DNA of 64,000 bases, taken from positions 3,472,001 through 3,536,000 of the forward strand of contig NZ_JACHDN010000001.1 in the NCBI RefSeq assembly GCF_014201095.1, written 5' to 3'. The stretch's first letter is position 1. Each line of letters starts with the position of its first letter. The notes under the pieces were generated by a model, which was given only the letters and a program-made list of their open reading frames with translations, ran no database searches and was not told where the DNA came from. A program made the translations under genes and the position numbers. This document shows positions 8,390 to 19,788 of the stretch, piece after piece. This DNA comes from Cellulomonas hominis (GTDB lineage Bacteria; Actinomycetota; Actinomycetes; Actinomycetales; Cellulomonadaceae).

Positions 8390-9166
8390 TCAGTGCCAGC
8401 GGAACCAGCGGCGGACCGCGGCGGCCAGCGCCAGCGCCCACGCCGCGAGGACCGCGAGGTGCGCCGCGGGGAACGCGCCGTCCAGCAGCGCGGCGCGCAG
8501 GGCCTCGCCCAGCGCCCCCGGCGGGAGCCACCGGGCGATCGACGCCCACGCAGCGGGCAGCTCCGCGACCGGCAGCACCACGCCGCCGACCACCGCGAGC
8601 ACCACGAGCAGCAGGTTCGCGACCGCCAGCACCGCCTCGGCCCGCAGCGTCCCCGCGAGCAGCAGGGCCAGCGCGGTGAACGCCGCGACCCCGAGCAGCA
8701 GCGCGAGCGCGGCGGGCGCGAGCCCCGCGGGGTCGGGCCGCCAGCCGAGCACGAGCGCCGCGACCCCGACGGCGACCACCTGCAGCGCCGCGACGGCGAG
8801 CACCGCCAGCACCTTGCCGGCCAGCAGCCCGCCCCGGCCCAGCGGCGTCGTCGCGAGCAGCCGCAGCACGCCGTTCCGCCGGTCGAACGCGGTGGCGATC
8901 GCCTGCGAGGTCAGCGAGCCGGCCATGACCGCGAGCCCGAGGACCCCCGGCGTCACGACGTCGATCCGCGCGGCGCCGCCGGTGTCCACCTCGACGAACG
9001 AGCCCACGCCGAGCGCCACCAGCGCCACGACGGGGATGACGAGGGTGACGAGCAGCTGCTCGCCGTTGCGCAGGACGGCCAGGGTCTCGAACCGGGCCTG
9101 GGCCAGCACGCGCCGGGCGGCGGGCGCGGCGCGATCGGCCGGGGCCGCCGAGGAGGTCGCGGTCAT
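8390..9166 (-). CDS. ABC-2 transporter permease of the suf-linked cluster
   Basis: A 258-residue membrane protein with six hydrophobic segments and the RNGVLRLLATTPLGR cytoplasmic loop of ABC-2 permeases. Its ATG overlaps the ATPase stop by four bases. In mycobacteria the homologous pair sits in the same place, divergent from sufR-sufB, so the cluster order is ancestral. The substrate is unknown; the link may be export coupled to heme or Fe-S metabolism, which is inference. Confidence 0.87.
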   Translation of the reverse strand: MTATSSAAPADRAAPAARRVLAQARFETLAVLRNGEQLLVTLVIPVVALVALGVGSFVEVDTGGAARIDVVTPGVLGLAVMAGSLTSQAIATAFDRRNGVLRLLATTPLGRGGLLAGKVLAVLAVAALQVVAVGVAALVLGWRPDPAGLAPAALALLLGVAAFTALALLLAGTLRAEAVLAVANLLLVVLAVVGGVVLPVAELPAAWASIARWLPPGALGEALRAALLDGAFPAAHLAVLAAWALALAAAVRRWFRWH

Positions 9167-10113
9167 CGCAGGTTCCGTCCGGTCAGGTCGAGGAACACGT
9201 CCTCGAGGGTGCGGCGCCCCACGTCGACCCGCGCCAGCAGCACGTCCCGCCCGGCGCACCAGGTGGCGAGCGCCGCGACCAGCGCGGGGTCGGCGGGGGA
9301 GTCCACGACGTACGACCCGGGCCCGGTCTCGTGCACCGCGGTGGGGGCGGCGGCGCCGGGCGCGGTGAGCGCGAGCCCGAGGTCCGCGACCGGCAGGCCG
9401 GGCGGCGCGCGGAACGCGAGCGTCGACCCGTCGGCGCCGGCCAGCAGCTCGGGCACGGTGCCGCGGGCGATGACCCGGCCGTGATCCACGACGGCGACCT
9501 CGTCGGCCAGCGCCTCCGCCTCGTCCATGAGGTGCGTGGTGAGCAGGACCGCGACGCCCTCGGCGCGCAGCTCCTGCACCAGCGACCACACGGCGCGCCG
9601 CGCCTGCGGGTCCATCCCGGCGGACGGCTCGTCGAGGAACACCACGTCCGGCCGGCCGACGACGGCCGTCGCGAGCGCGAGCCGCTGCCGCTGCCCGCCG
9701 GACAGCCGGCGCACGGTGGTGCGGGCGAACGGCTCGAGCCCGAGCCGGCCGGCGAGGTCGTCGAGGTCCCACGGCCGGGCGTACATCGCGGCGACGTGCC
9801 GCAGCACCCCGAGCGCGGGCACGCCCGTCGGCAGCCCGGCGTCCTGGAGCATCACGCCGACCCGGGGCCGCAGCGCCCGGGCGTCGGCGAGCGGGTCGAG
9901 CCCGAGCACCCGCACGGACCCGCCGTCGGGCGTCCGCAGGCCCTCGCAGCACTCGACCGTCGTGGTCTTCCCGGCGCCGTTCGGGCCGAGCACCGCCGTC
10001 ACCCGTCCGGGGGAGGCGTGCAGGTCGAGCCCGTCGACGACGGCGCGGCCGCCGTACCGCTTGACGAGCCCGCGGACCTCGACGGCGGGCGGGGTGGAGG
10101 ACTGGCCGGGCAC
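9163..10113 (-). CDS. ABC transporter ATP-binding protein of the suf-linked cluster
   Basis: A 316-residue ATPase with Walker A GPNGAGKT near residue 43, signature LSGGQRQR near 134 and Walker B VVFLDE near 155, plus a C-terminal extension ending TLEDVFLDLTGRNLR as in ABC-2 exporters. The GTG start is preceded by TACACT six bases away on the minus strand (10125-10120), suggesting a leaderless mRNA that diverges from the sufR promoter. The 170-base divergent region contains the SufR operator, so this transporter may be co-regulated with the suf genes. Confidence 0.88.
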   Translation of the reverse strand: MPGQSSTPPAVEVRGLVKRYGGRAVVDGLDLHASPGRVTAVLGPNGAGKTTTVECCEGLRTPDGGSVRVLGLDPLADARALRPRVGVMLQDAGLPTGVPALGVLRHVAAMYARPWDLDDLAGRLGLEPFARTTVRRLSGGQRQRLALATAVVGRPDVVFLDEPSAGMDPQARRAVWSLVQELRAEGVAVLLTTHLMDEAEALADEVAVVDHGRVIARGTVPELLAGADGSTLAFRAPPGLPVADLGLALTAPGAAAPTAVHETGPGSYVVDSPADPALVAALATWCAGRDVLLARVDVGRRTLEDVFLDLTGRNLR

Positions 10114-10157
10114 CCGGCGAGTGTAGGTGGCGGCGGCCGGTGTGAGGCGAACCTTGC

Positions 10158-10186
10158 TTGCGGGGACTTAATTCGGCAACAAGGAT
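10158..10186 (+). promoter_or_regulatory. Predicted sufR-suf operon promoter
   Basis: TTGCGG at 10158-10163 and AAGGAT at 10181-10186 are separated by 17 bases. The -10 hexamer coincides exactly with the six-base spacer of the SufR operator, so bound SufR would block RNA polymerase directly. About 90 bases of leader follow before the sufR ribosome-binding site. Confidence 0.5.
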
Positions 10187-10193
10187 GTTGCCG
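10174..10193. promoter_or_regulatory. SufR operator (CAAC-N6-GTTG)
   Basis: A perfect inverted repeat, CGGCAAC then six bases then GTTGCCG. Its core CAAC-N6-GTTG is the same arrangement as reported for cyanobacterial SufR sites. It is located 91 bases upstream of sufR, the only regulator nearby, and between the divergent ABC operon and the suf operon. Confidence 0.85.
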
Positions 10194-10283
10194 ATATCGG
10201 GAGCCCTCGCGAGGGCACCCGGGGGCGCCCGCGGCCGCGGCCGCGCCCCGTCAGCCGCGCAGCAGCGAACCGGAGGTGTGTGC

Positions 10284-11132
10284 ATGAGCCCGACGACGCC
10301 GAGCACCAGCGCCGGGCCCGCGACGGGCGTGCAGGACCCCGACTGTCCTCCCGGCGGTCTGCGCCCCGTGGAGAGCGAGTCGGAGGCCGGCACCCGGCGC
10401 CGCGTGCTCGACCTGATCGCGGCCGACGGCCCGGTCTCCGCCGCCGAGCTCGCCGCGGACCTCGTCCTGACCGCCGCCGCCGTGCGCCGGCACCTCGCGG
10501 TGCTCGAGGCGGAAGGGCAGATCGGCGTCCACGACGCCGGCGCCCACGTCGGGCCGGTCCGCCGCGGCCGCCCCGCCAAGCGGTACGTCGTGACCGCCGA
10601 GGGCCAGGCCGCGCTCAGCCAGCAGTACTCCGAGCTCGCGTCGCAGGCGCTGCGCTTCGTCGCCGAGATCGGCGGCGCGGACGCCGTGCGGCACTTCGCG
10701 GAGCGGCGGGTCGGCGAGCTGGAGCGCCGGCACGCCGTCGCGCTCGCCGAGGCGGGGGACGACCCGGTGCGCCGCGCGCGGATCCTCGCCGAGGGCCTCG
10801 CCGACGACGGGTACGCCGCCACCGCGCGCCCCGTCCCGGGCGGGTACGCCATCCAGCTCTGCCAGGGCCACTGCCCCGTGCAGGACGTCGCCAGCGAGTT
10901 CCCGGAGCTCTGCGAGGCCGAGGCGCACGCGTTCTCCCGGATGCTCGGGGTGCACGTGCAGCGCCTCGCGACGCTCGCGGGCGGCGGCCACGTCTGCACG
11001 ACGAACATCCCGATCATCCCGGTCCGGCGCCCCCGCGCGGCGGACGACCCCGAGGGCGCGTCACCACCCCCGACCGACGCGCCCGCTCGACCCGATGCCC
11101 CCGCCCCCGTGCGGTTCACGGAAGGACGATGA
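10284..11132 (+). CDS. sufR: SufR, Fe-S-sensing repressor of the suf operon
   Basis: A 282-residue ArsR-like winged-helix protein (helix-turn-helix about residues 45-85, [25 protein letters not shown]) with a C-terminal cluster-binding region. Cysteines at 193, 197, 210 and 238 (C-x3-C-x12-C and a later C) match the [4Fe-4S] ligand pattern of SufR. Family members repress suf transcription when they carry the cluster and release it when cluster supply falls. A GGAGGTG ribosome-binding site precedes ATG 10284. Its stop codon is one base before the sufB start, so it is the first gene of the operon and autoregulated. Confidence 0.93.
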   Translation: MSPTTPSTSAGPATGVQDPDCPPGGLRPVESESEAGTRRRVLDLIAADGPVSAAELAADLVLTAAAVRRHLAVLEAEGQIGVHDAGAHVGPVRRGRPAKRYVVTAEGQAALSQQYSELASQALRFVAEIGGADAVRHFAERRVGELERRHAVALAEAGDDPVRRARILAEGLADDGYAATARPVPGGYAIQLCQGHCPVQDVASEFPELCEAEAHAFSRMLGVHVQRLATLAGGGHVCTTNIPIIPVRRPRAADDPEGASPPPTDAPARPDAPAPVRFTEGR

Positions 11133-11133
11133 G

Positions 11134-12576
11134 ATGACGACCACGGATCCCGGCCGCACCGCCGAGCCGATGACCCAGGACGAGGCCATCGCCTCGATCG
11201 GGAACTACGGCTACGGCTGGCACGACTCCGACACCGCGGGCGCCACGGCGCAGCGCGGCCTGTCGGAGGAGGTCGTGCGGAACATCTCGGCGCTCAAGAA
11301 CGAGCCCGAGTGGATGCTGAAGACGCGCCTGAAGGCGCTGCGCCTGTTCGACAAGAAGCCGATGCCCTGGTGGGGCGCGGACCTGTCGGGCATCGACTTC
11401 GACAACATCAAGTACTTCGTGCGGTCCACGGAGAAGCAGGCGACCTCCTGGGAGGAGCTGCCCGAGGACATCAAGAACACGTACGACCGGCTCGGCATCC
11501 CGGAGGCGGAGAAGCAGCGCCTGGTCGCGGGCGTCGCGGCCCAGTACGAGTCCGAGGTCGTGTACCACCAGATCCGCGAGGACCTGGAGAAGCAGGGCGT
11601 CATCTTCGTCGACACCGACACCGGCCTGCGCGAGCACCCGGAGCTGTTCGAGCAGTACTTCGGCTCGGTCATCCCGCCGGGGGACAACAAGTTCGCGTCG
11701 CTGAACACCGCCGTGTGGTCGGGCGGCTCGTTCGTCTACGTGCCGCCGGGCGTGCACGTCGAGATCCCGCTGCAGGCCTACTTCCGGATCAACACCGAGA
11801 ACATGGGCCAGTTCGAGCGGACGCTGATCATCGCGGACGAGGGCTCGTACGTGCACTACGTCGAGGGCTGCACCGCGCCGATCTACCAGTCGGACTCGCT
11901 GCACTCCGCGGTCGTCGAGATCATCGTGAAGAAGAACGCCCGCGTGCGGTACACGACGATCCAGAACTGGTCGAACAACGTCTACAACCTCGTGACCAAG
12001 CGGGCGACCGCGGCCGAGGGCGCGACGATGGAGTGGGTCGACGGCAACATCGGCTCCAAGGTCACCATGAAGTACCCGGCGATCTACCTGCTGGGCGAGC
12101 ACGCCCGCGGCGAGACGCTGTCCATCGCCTTCGCGGGCGAGGGCCAGCACCAGGACGCCGGCTCGAAGATGGTGCACGCCGCGCCGCACACGTCGTCCTC
12201 GATCGTGTCGAAGTCGGTGGCCCGCGGCGGCGGCCGCACGTCCTACCGCGGCCTCGTGCAGGTCCTGGAGGGCGCGTCGCACTCGGCGTCGAACGTGCTG
12301 TGCGACGCCCTGCTGGTCGACCAGATCTCCCGGTCGGACACCTACCCGTACGTCGACGTCCGCGAGGACGACGTGTCGATGGGCCACGAGGCCACGGTGT
12401 CCCGCGTCAGCGAGGACCAGCTGTTCTACCTGATGTCCCGCGGCATGCCGGAGACGGAGGCCATGGCGATGATCGTGCGCGGGTTCGTGGAGCCCATCGC
12501 GCGCGAGCTGCCGATGGAGTACGCCCTCGAGCTGAACCGCCTGATCGAGCTGCAGATGGAAGGGGCCGTCGGCTGA
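11134..12576 (+). CDS. sufB: Fe-S cluster scaffold SufB
   Basis: A 480-residue scaffold subunit of the SufBC2D complex that assembles Fe-S clusters in the cytosol; length is normal for the family. The conserved region from [13 protein letters not shown] through VEGCTAP and the C-terminal [18 protein letters not shown] are visible. The start ATG is immediately after the sufR stop and is preceded by GGAAGGA. It ends in a TGATG overlap with sufD. Confidence 0.97.
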   Translation: MTTTDPGRTAEPMTQDEAIASIGNYGYGWHDSDTAGATAQRGLSEEVVRNISALKNEPEWMLKTRLKALRLFDKKPMPWWGADLSGIDFDNIKYFVRSTEKQATSWEELPEDIKNTYDRLGIPEAEKQRLVAGVAAQYESEVVYHQIREDLEKQGVIFVDTDTGLREHPELFEQYFGSVIPPGDNKFASLNTAVWSGGSFVYVPPGVHVEIPLQAYFRINTENMGQFERTLIIADEGSYVHYVEGCTAPIYQSDSLHSAVVEIIVKKNARVRYTTIQNWSNNVYNLVTKRATAAEGATMEWVDGNIGSKVTMKYPAIYLLGEHARGETLSIAFAGEGQHQDAGSKMVHAAPHTSSSIVSKSVARGGGRTSYRGLVQVLEGASHSASNVLCDALLVDQISRSDTYPYVDVREDDVSMGHEATVSRVSEDQLFYLMSRGMPETEAMAMIVRGFVEPIARELPMEYALELNRLIELQMEGAVG

Positions 12577-13835
12577 TGTCGACCACCACTGAGAACGGTC
12601 TGTCGACCGACCACTCCCGGGCGACCGCCGACGAGGCGCACAGCCACGGCGTCGGCGCGGCGGGCGCCGTGCCGGAGTCGTCCCGCGCCGCCCGGCCGAC
12701 CTCCTTCGAGGTCGCGGACTTCGCCGTGCCGACCGGCCGCGAGGAGGAGTGGCGGTTCTCGCCCGTCGACCGCCTCGCGCCGCTGTTCGCCCCGGAGTCC
12801 GGCGCGCTGTCCGGCCACGGCGTCCTCACCACGGTCGTGAACGCGCCCGAGGTCGAGGTCGAGATCGTGGACCGCGACGACGCCCGCCTGGGCCTGGCCG
12901 GCGAGCCGGGCGACCGCGCCGCGGCCGTCGCGTGGGCCTCGTTCCCGCGCGCCACCGTCGTGACGATCCCGACGGAGGCCGTCGCGTCGACCGTGACGTC
13001 CGTGCGGGTCGAGGGCGTCGAGGGACAGCTGGAGCCCACCGGCAGCCACCTGCTCGTGCACGCCAAGCCGCTGTCCGAGGCGACGGTCGTCATCGACCAC
13101 GTCGGCTCGGCGCTGCTCACCGAGACCGTCGAGGTCGTGGCGGAGGACGGCGCGCACCTGACCGTCGTGTCGGTGCAGGACTGGGCCGAGGGCTCCGTGC
13201 ACAACGCCGCGCACCGCGTGCGGCTGGGCCGGGACGCGACCGTCAAGCACATCGTCGTCACCCTGGGCGGCGACGTCGTGCGGATCACCCCGGACGCCGA
13301 GTTCACCGGCGAGGGCGGCTCGGTCGAGATGCTCGGCGTGTACTACGCCGACGCCGGCCAGCACCAGGAGCAGCGGCTGTTCGTCGACCACGCCGTCCCG
13401 AGCTGCACGTCGCGCGTCACCTACAAGGGCGCGCTGCAGGGCGAGGGCGCGCACACCGTGTGGGTCGGCGACGTGCTGATCCGGGCGGAGGCCGAGGGCA
13501 CCGACACCTACGAGCTCAACCGCAACCTCGTCCTCACCGACGGGGCGCGCGCGGACTCCGTGCCGAACCTGGAGATCGAGACCGGCCTCATCGAGGGCGC
13601 GGGCCACGCGTCGGCGACCGGCCGGTTCGACGACGAGCAGCTGTTCTACCTGCGCTCGCGCGGCATCCCGGAGACCGACGCCCGCCGCCTGGTGGTGCGC
13701 GGCTTCTTCGCCGAGCTGATCCACCAGATCGGCGTGCCGGAGGTCGAGGAGCGCCTGATCGCGGCGATCGAGGCCGAGCTGGCGCAGTCGATGACCGAGT
13801 TCGCCGACGCGGCCGTCGCGGGCGAGTCCGCATGA
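12576..13835 (+). CDS. sufD: Fe-S cluster assembly protein SufD
   Basis: A 419-residue paralogue of SufB that forms the SufB-SufD heterodimer within SufBC2D and is needed for iron delivery. Residues 40-75 hold the EEEWRFSPVDRLAPLF entry motif, and the C-terminal half repeats the beta-helix ending with DDEQLFYLRSRGIPETDARRLVVRG, matching the corresponding SufB segment. It is coupled to sufB by TGATG and to the Rieske gene by ATGA. Confidence 0.96.
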   Translation: MSTTTENGLSTDHSRATADEAHSHGVGAAGAVPESSRAARPTSFEVADFAVPTGREEEWRFSPVDRLAPLFAPESGALSGHGVLTTVVNAPEVEVEIVDRDDARLGLAGEPGDRAAAVAWASFPRATVVTIPTEAVASTVTSVRVEGVEGQLEPTGSHLLVHAKPLSEATVVIDHVGSALLTETVEVVAEDGAHLTVVSVQDWAEGSVHNAAHRVRLGRDATVKHIVVTLGGDVVRITPDAEFTGEGGSVEMLGVYYADAGQHQEQRLFVDHAVPSCTSRVTYKGALQGEGAHTVWVGDVLIRAEAEGTDTYELNRNLVLTDGARADSVPNLEIETGLIEGAGHASATGRFDDEQLFYLRSRGIPETDARRLVVRGFFAELIHQIGVPEVEERLIAAIEAELAQSMTEFADAAVAGESA

Positions 13836-14155
13836 CGGCCCAGCTCGCCTGCCTGACGTCGGACGTGCCCGTCGAGGGCGCGCTCCGCGTCGAGCTCGAC
13901 GGCCCGTCCGGCGTCGTCGAGGTCGCGGTGGTCCGCGACGCCGACGGTGAGCTGCACGCCATCAGCGACATCTGCTCGCACGGCGCGGTCTCGCTGTCCG
14001 ACGGCGAGGTCGAGGGCTGCACCGTGGAGTGCTGGCTGCACGGGTCGCGGTTCGACCTGCGCACCGGCGAGCCGCTGGGCCCCCCGGCCGTCCGCCCCGT
14101 CCCCGTCTACCCCCTGACCGTCGACGGCGAGCGCGTGCTCGTCGACGTCGACTGA
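13832..14155 (+). CDS. Rieske-type ferredoxin of the suf operon
   Basis: A 107-residue soluble Rieske protein. The ligand boxes C-S-H-G (about residues 49-52) and C-W-L-H-G (about 69-73) should bind one [2Fe-2S] cluster; it resembles the small ferredoxin subunits of non-heme iron oxygenases. Lying inside the suf operon, as in many actinobacteria, it is a candidate electron donor for cluster assembly. That role is inferred from position. Start ATG overlaps the sufD stop by four bases. Confidence 0.9.
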   Translation: MTAQLACLTSDVPVEGALRVELDGPSGVVEVAVVRDADGELHAISDICSHGAVSLSDGEVEGCTVECWLHGSRFDLRTGEPLGPPAVRPVPVYPLTVDGERVLVDVD

Positions 14156-14175
14156 GACTTCCCGAGGAGTTCCGC

Positions 14176-14937
14176 ATGTCCACCCTGGAGATCCGCGACC
14201 TGCACGTCAGCGTCGAGACGAAGGAGGGCCCCAAGCCCATCCTGCGCGGCGTCGACCTGACCGTCCGCAGCGGCGAGACGCACGCCATCATGGGCCCGAA
14301 CGGCTCCGGCAAGTCCACGCTGGCGTACTCGCTGGCCGGGCACCCGAAGTACGAGATCACCTCCGGCACCGTCACGCTCGACGGCGAGGACGTCCTCGCG
14401 ATGTCCGTCGACGAGCGCGCCCGCGCCGGCCTGTTCCTCGCCATGCAGTACCCGGTCGAGGTCCCGGGCGTGTCGGTGTCGAACTTCCTGCGCACCGCGA
14501 AGACCGCGATCGACGGCGAGGCGCCCGCGCTCCGCACGTGGATCAAGGACGTGAACGGCGCCATGGAGCGGCTGCGCATGGACGCGGCGTTCGCCGAGCG
14601 CTCGGTCAACGAGGGCTTCTCCGGCGGCGAGAAGAAGCGCCACGAGATCCTCCAGATGGAGCTGCTCAAGCCGCGCTTCGCGATCCTCGACGAGACCGAC
14701 TCGGGCCTGGACGTCGACGCGCTGCGCATCGTGTCCGAGGGCGTGAACCGGGTGAAGGAGTCGACCGAGGTCGGCGTCCTGCTCATCACGCACTACACCC
14801 GCATCCTGCGTTACATCACGCCGGACTTCGTGCACGTGTTCGTCGACGGGCGCGTGGCCGAGGAGGGCGGGCCGGAGCTCGCCGAGCGGCTGGAGAACGA
14901 GGGCTACGACCGGTTCCTGACGGGCGCGACCGCCTGA
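14176..14937 (+). CDS. sufC: Fe-S assembly ATPase SufC
   Basis: A 253-residue ABC-type ATPase of SufBC2D. Walker A GPNGSGKST is near residue 39, the SufC-specific signature FSGGEKKRHEI near residue 155 and Walker B FAILDETDSGLD near residue 174. ATP hydrolysis drives rearrangement of the SufB-SufD scaffold. A GAGGAG site precedes the ATG. Confidence 0.97.
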   Translation: MSTLEIRDLHVSVETKEGPKPILRGVDLTVRSGETHAIMGPNGSGKSTLAYSLAGHPKYEITSGTVTLDGEDVLAMSVDERARAGLFLAMQYPVEVPGVSVSNFLRTAKTAIDGEAPALRTWIKDVNGAMERLRMDAAFAERSVNEGFSGGEKKRHEILQMELLKPRFAILDETDSGLDVDALRIVSEGVNRVKESTEVGVLLITHYTRILRYITPDFVHVFVDGRVAEEGGPELAERLENEGYDRFLTGATA

Positions 14938-16840
<1,903 letters not shown>

Positions 16841-16844
<4 letters not shown>

Positions 16845-17176
16845 GCGACACCACGGCCGAGCAGGCGCCGGCGAACGCCGCCGACATCGAGGAGGCGCTG
16901 CGGGACGTCATCGACCCCGAGCTCGGGATCAACGTCGTGGACCTCGGCCTGGTCTACGGCATCTCGGTCGAGCCGAACCGGCACGTGACCATCGACATGA
17001 CGCTCACGTCGGCCGCCTGCCCGCTGACCGACGTCATCGAGGACCAGGCGGGGACCTCGCTGGAGGGGCTCGTGGACTCGTTCCGGATCAACTGGGTGTG
17101 GATGCCGCCGTGGGGCCCCGAGCGGATCACGGAGGACGGCCGCGCGATGATGCGGGCGCTGGGGTTCAACATCTGA
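16841..17176 (+). CDS. sufT: SufT / MIP18-family Fe-S maturation factor
   Basis: A 111-residue DUF59 (MIP18) protein, with the family's DPELGINVVDLGLVYGI stretch near residues 27-43 and the cysteine in TSAACPL. It is thought to aid Fe-S protein maturation. Its start overlaps the sufU stop by four bases and it is the last gene of the suf operon. Confidence 0.93.
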
Positions 17177-17272
17177 CGGTGGGAGCGAGGGCCGGTCGCC
17201 GCGCCGTGTCGCCGGGCGGTGTCGCCGCGCTGTGGCGGTGCCCCGCGGCGATCGAGTCCGCTTGCGGTCGGA

Positions 17273-17288
17273 GTGACGGCTGCGTCAC
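17273..17288 (+). promoter_or_regulatory. Inverted repeat near the GTPase-gene promoter
   Basis: GTGAC-N6-GTCAC lies 10 bases upstream of the ATG at 17298. A weak promoter TTGCGG (17262-17267) with CACAGT (17286-17291), 18 bases apart, overlaps it, and CACAGT is six bases from the ATG. The repeat may be an operator. Confidence 0.35.
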
Positions 17289-17297
17289 AGTCTCGGC

Positions 17298-18446
17298 ATG
17301 TCCCTGAAGCTGAAGGACCAGCACATCGCCGTGTTCGGCGAGCGCGGATCCGGCAAGACGGTCCTGATCTCGTCGTTCTACGGCATGACGCAGGACCCGT
17401 CGTACGACACGTCGCTCTACGCGGTTCGCTCGGAGAGCACCAAGCAGGGCAACGCGCTCCTCGCCAACTACCTCCAGATGCTCGAGGACGACACACCGCC
17501 GCTGAGCACCGCGGCCGGCGACGCCCAGTCGTTCACCTTCGTCCTGGACCTCACCGGCGAGGCCAGGCCGAAGGAGTTCGACGGTCTCCGCCTGGTCTGG
17601 CACGACTACCCCGGTGAGTGGTTCACCGAGGACCCGAGCACGCAGGACCCGGAGGAGCTCGAGGTCCGGGTCCGGACCTTCAGGAACCTGATGCGATCGG
17701 ACGTCGCGTTCGTCCTGGTCGACGGCCAGAAGCTCCTGGACTACGCCGGCCAGGAGGAGAAGTACCTCAAGCTCCTGCTCGCCGACCTCAGGAACGAGCT
17801 CCTCAACCGCAAGGACCAGATCCTCCTGGACGGCGAGAAGCAGGAGCGGTTCCCGCGCATCTGGGTCTTCGCGCTCTCGAAGGCGGATCTGCACCCGGAC
17901 ATGGATGTCCAGCGATTCCGGAACCTCATGGTCAAGAAGGCGCAGGGCGACATGGCCGCGCTCGGCGACGCGCTCAAGGAGTTCGTGACCACCGACGAGG
18001 CTCTGTCGATCGGAGAGGACTTCATCCTCCTCTCGTCCGCGAAGTTCGAGCCGGGCGCGATCCGGGTGCACGAGCGCGTGGGCCTCGACCTCATCCTGCC
18101 GGTCGCGACGGTCCTGCCCCTCGAGCGCGTGGCGCAGTGGGCCAGGAAGTACGACATCTCGGCCAAGGTCCTCGCGAGCCTCGTCGAGAACATCGACGAC
18201 TACCTGCCCAAGCTCATGACGGCGTTGCAGATCGTCGCCACGAAGATCCCCAAGGTCGGACCGCTGGTGTCGTTGTGGCTGATCCCGGCGCTCGAGCAGC
18301 TGGAACCGGTGGCCAAGGACCAGCTCGAGCACGCCTACCGGGCCGCGCTCGCGCGGAAGGACTACGGCGCGGCCACGCTCGCGAGGTTCGGTCGTGACCT
18401 CGCCGAGGGCGAGGAGCGCAAGGTTCTGCGCCGGGGCGGGCAGTGA
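17298..18446 (+). CDS. P-loop GTPase-like protein of unknown function
   Basis: A 382-residue protein with G1 GERGSGKT at residues 14-21, a G3-like DYPG at 103-106 and a G4-like SKAD at 194-197, placing it among TRAFAC-like GTPases; there is no membrane segment apart from a mildly hydrophobic helix near residue 305. It overlaps the next gene by four bases (GTGA), so the two probably act together. It differs from its neighbours in having more Lys codons and less extreme GC. Similar GTPases occur in predicted conflict or signalling systems of actinobacteria; assignment to one of those is inference. Confidence 0.7.
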   Translation: MSLKLKDQHIAVFGERGSGKTVLISSFYGMTQDPSYDTSLYAVRSESTKQGNALLANYLQMLEDDTPPLSTAAGDAQSFTFVLDLTGEARPKEFDGLRLVWHDYPGEWFTEDPSTQDPEELEVRVRTFRNLMRSDVAFVLVDGQKLLDYAGQEEKYLKLLLADLRNELLNRKDQILLDGEKQERFPRIWVFALSKADLHPDMDVQRFRNLMVKKAQGDMAALGDALKEFVTTDEALSIGEDFILLSSAKFEPGAIRVHERVGLDLILPVATVLPLERVAQWARKYDISAKVLASLVENIDDYLPKLMTALQIVATKIPKVGPLVSLWLIPALEQLEPVAKDQLEHAYRAALARKDYGAATLARFGRDLAEGEERKVLRRGGQ

Positions 18447-18862
18447 CGCTGATCTGGGTCGCCGGTGGACGGACCTGGGGCTTCCGCTTCCTGCTGACCG
18501 GTGGCTCGCCGGCCCCGTTCCGAGCGCATCGTGAGGCGTTCGCGGGGCTCCAGGGGGAGCCGACCGTGTTCCGCCGCACCACGCGCGGAGTGGCCCTGCG
18601 CTTCCCCGACCCCGCCGGTCGGCGGGACGAAGCGGCCCGCCCTCTCGCGCACGAGTTCGTGGTCGCATCACCCGTCGCCGACGACGTGCGGTCCGCGGCT
18701 GACGGCATCCGGGTGGTCTGGCCGCTGGTCGCCGACGCGTACGCATCCCTCTGGGACCTTCCGGCGCCCCCGACGCAGCATCAGATCGCCCTCGCGTTCG
18801 GCGACGATCCGCACGGGCTCGTGGCCGCGGCCGGCGCTCCCGGACCGCCGCGGGGGCCCTGA
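18443..18862 (+). CDS. Unknown partner protein of the GTPase
   Basis: A 139-residue protein, GTG start overlapping the GTPase stop. It begins with WVAGGRTWGFRFLLTGG and contains several short beta-prone stretches; no known motif or membrane segment. Because it is translationally coupled, it may be an effector or regulator of the GTPase. I do not recognise its family. Confidence 0.65.
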   Translation: MTLIWVAGGRTWGFRFLLTGGSPAPFRAHREAFAGLQGEPTVFRRTTRGVALRFPDPAGRRDEAARPLAHEFVVASPVADDVRSAADGIRVVWPLVADAYASLWDLPAPPTQHQIALAFGDDPHGLVAAAGAPGPPRGP

Positions 18863-18903
18863 AACCGCGTGGCATCGACCGTCGTGCGGCAGCCGCCCCA
18901 GGC

Positions 18904-19788
18904 CTACGGCTCCGCGACCGCGAACGTGTCGCAGGCGGCCAGGGTGCCCTGCTCGTAGCCCGTCGTGAACCAGCGCTGGCGCTGCTCGCTCGAGCCGTGC
19001 GTCCAGGTGTCCGGGTTCACGCCGCCGCCGGACTGCGCCTGGATGTGGTCGTCGCCCACCGCCGCGGCGGCGGACAGGGCGTCGGCGAGCTGCTCGCGGG
19101 TGATCGGCTCCAGGAACGTCACGCCGGTGTCCGGGTCGACGGTCGTCGCGGCGTCGCCCGCCCACATCCCGGCGTAGCAGTCGGCCTGCAGCTCGACGCG
19201 CACGGAGTCCGAGTCGTCGCCCGTGCCGGACCGGTCCGCGCGGTCGAACACGCCCGTGAGGTTCTGGATGTGGTGGCCGTACTCGTGCGCCACGACGTAC
19301 ATCTCGGCGAGCGGGCCGGCCGAGGAGCCGTACTGCTGGGCGAGCACGTCGTAGAACGACAGGTCGAGGTAGATCGTGCGGTCCGGCGGGCAGTAGAAGG
19401 GCCCGGTGCTCGCGGACGCGGCGCCGCAGCCGGTGTCGGTGGCGGCGGCGAACTCGACGACGCCGGGCTGGACGTCGGCGGCGGCGACGGGCAGGCCGGC
19501 CCGCGCCCAGTAGGCGTCCAGCGCCTGCACCGTCGCGGACAGCCGGCACGCGCGCTCGGCGTTGGCCTGCTCGGCGCTGCACGCGCCGACCTCGCTGACG
19601 GTCTCGCTGCCGCCGCCCCCGCCGGTGGCGCCCGAGAACAGCTGCGCAGGGTTGCCGCCCAGCAGGACCACCGCGATCACCAGCACGAGACCGCCGAGCC
19701 CGCCGCCGACCGCGATGCCGCGGCCACCGCCGCCGCGGCGGGACTGCACCCGCCCGCCCTCGAACTGACCGCCGCCCTGGAACGTCAT
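18904..19788 (-). CDS. Neutral zinc metallopeptidase (YpfJ family)
   Basis: A 294-residue membrane-anchored protein. A Gly/Arg-rich N-terminus is followed by one transmembrane helix (about residues 25-45) and an extracytoplasmic domain with the zinc motif HEYGHH at 168-173 and the downstream ELQADCYAG segment with the third ligand. This is the YpfJ/PF04228 family of putative peptidases; the substrate is unknown. It is transcribed alone on the minus strand. Confidence 0.9.
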   Translation of the reverse strand: MTFQGGGQFEGGRVQSRRGGGGRGIAVGGGLGGLVLVIAVVLLGGNPAQLFSGATGGGGGSETVSEVGACSAEQANAERACRLSATVQALDAYWARAGLPVAAADVQPGVVEFAAATDTGCGAASASTGPFYCPPDRTIYLDLSFYDVLAQQYGSSAGPLAEMYVVAHEYGHHIQNLTGVFDRADRSGTGDDSDSVRVELQADCYAGMWAGDAATTVDPDTGVTFLEPITREQLADALSAAAAVGDDHIQAQSGGGVNPDTWTHGSSEQRQRWFTTGYEQGTLAACDTFAVAEP

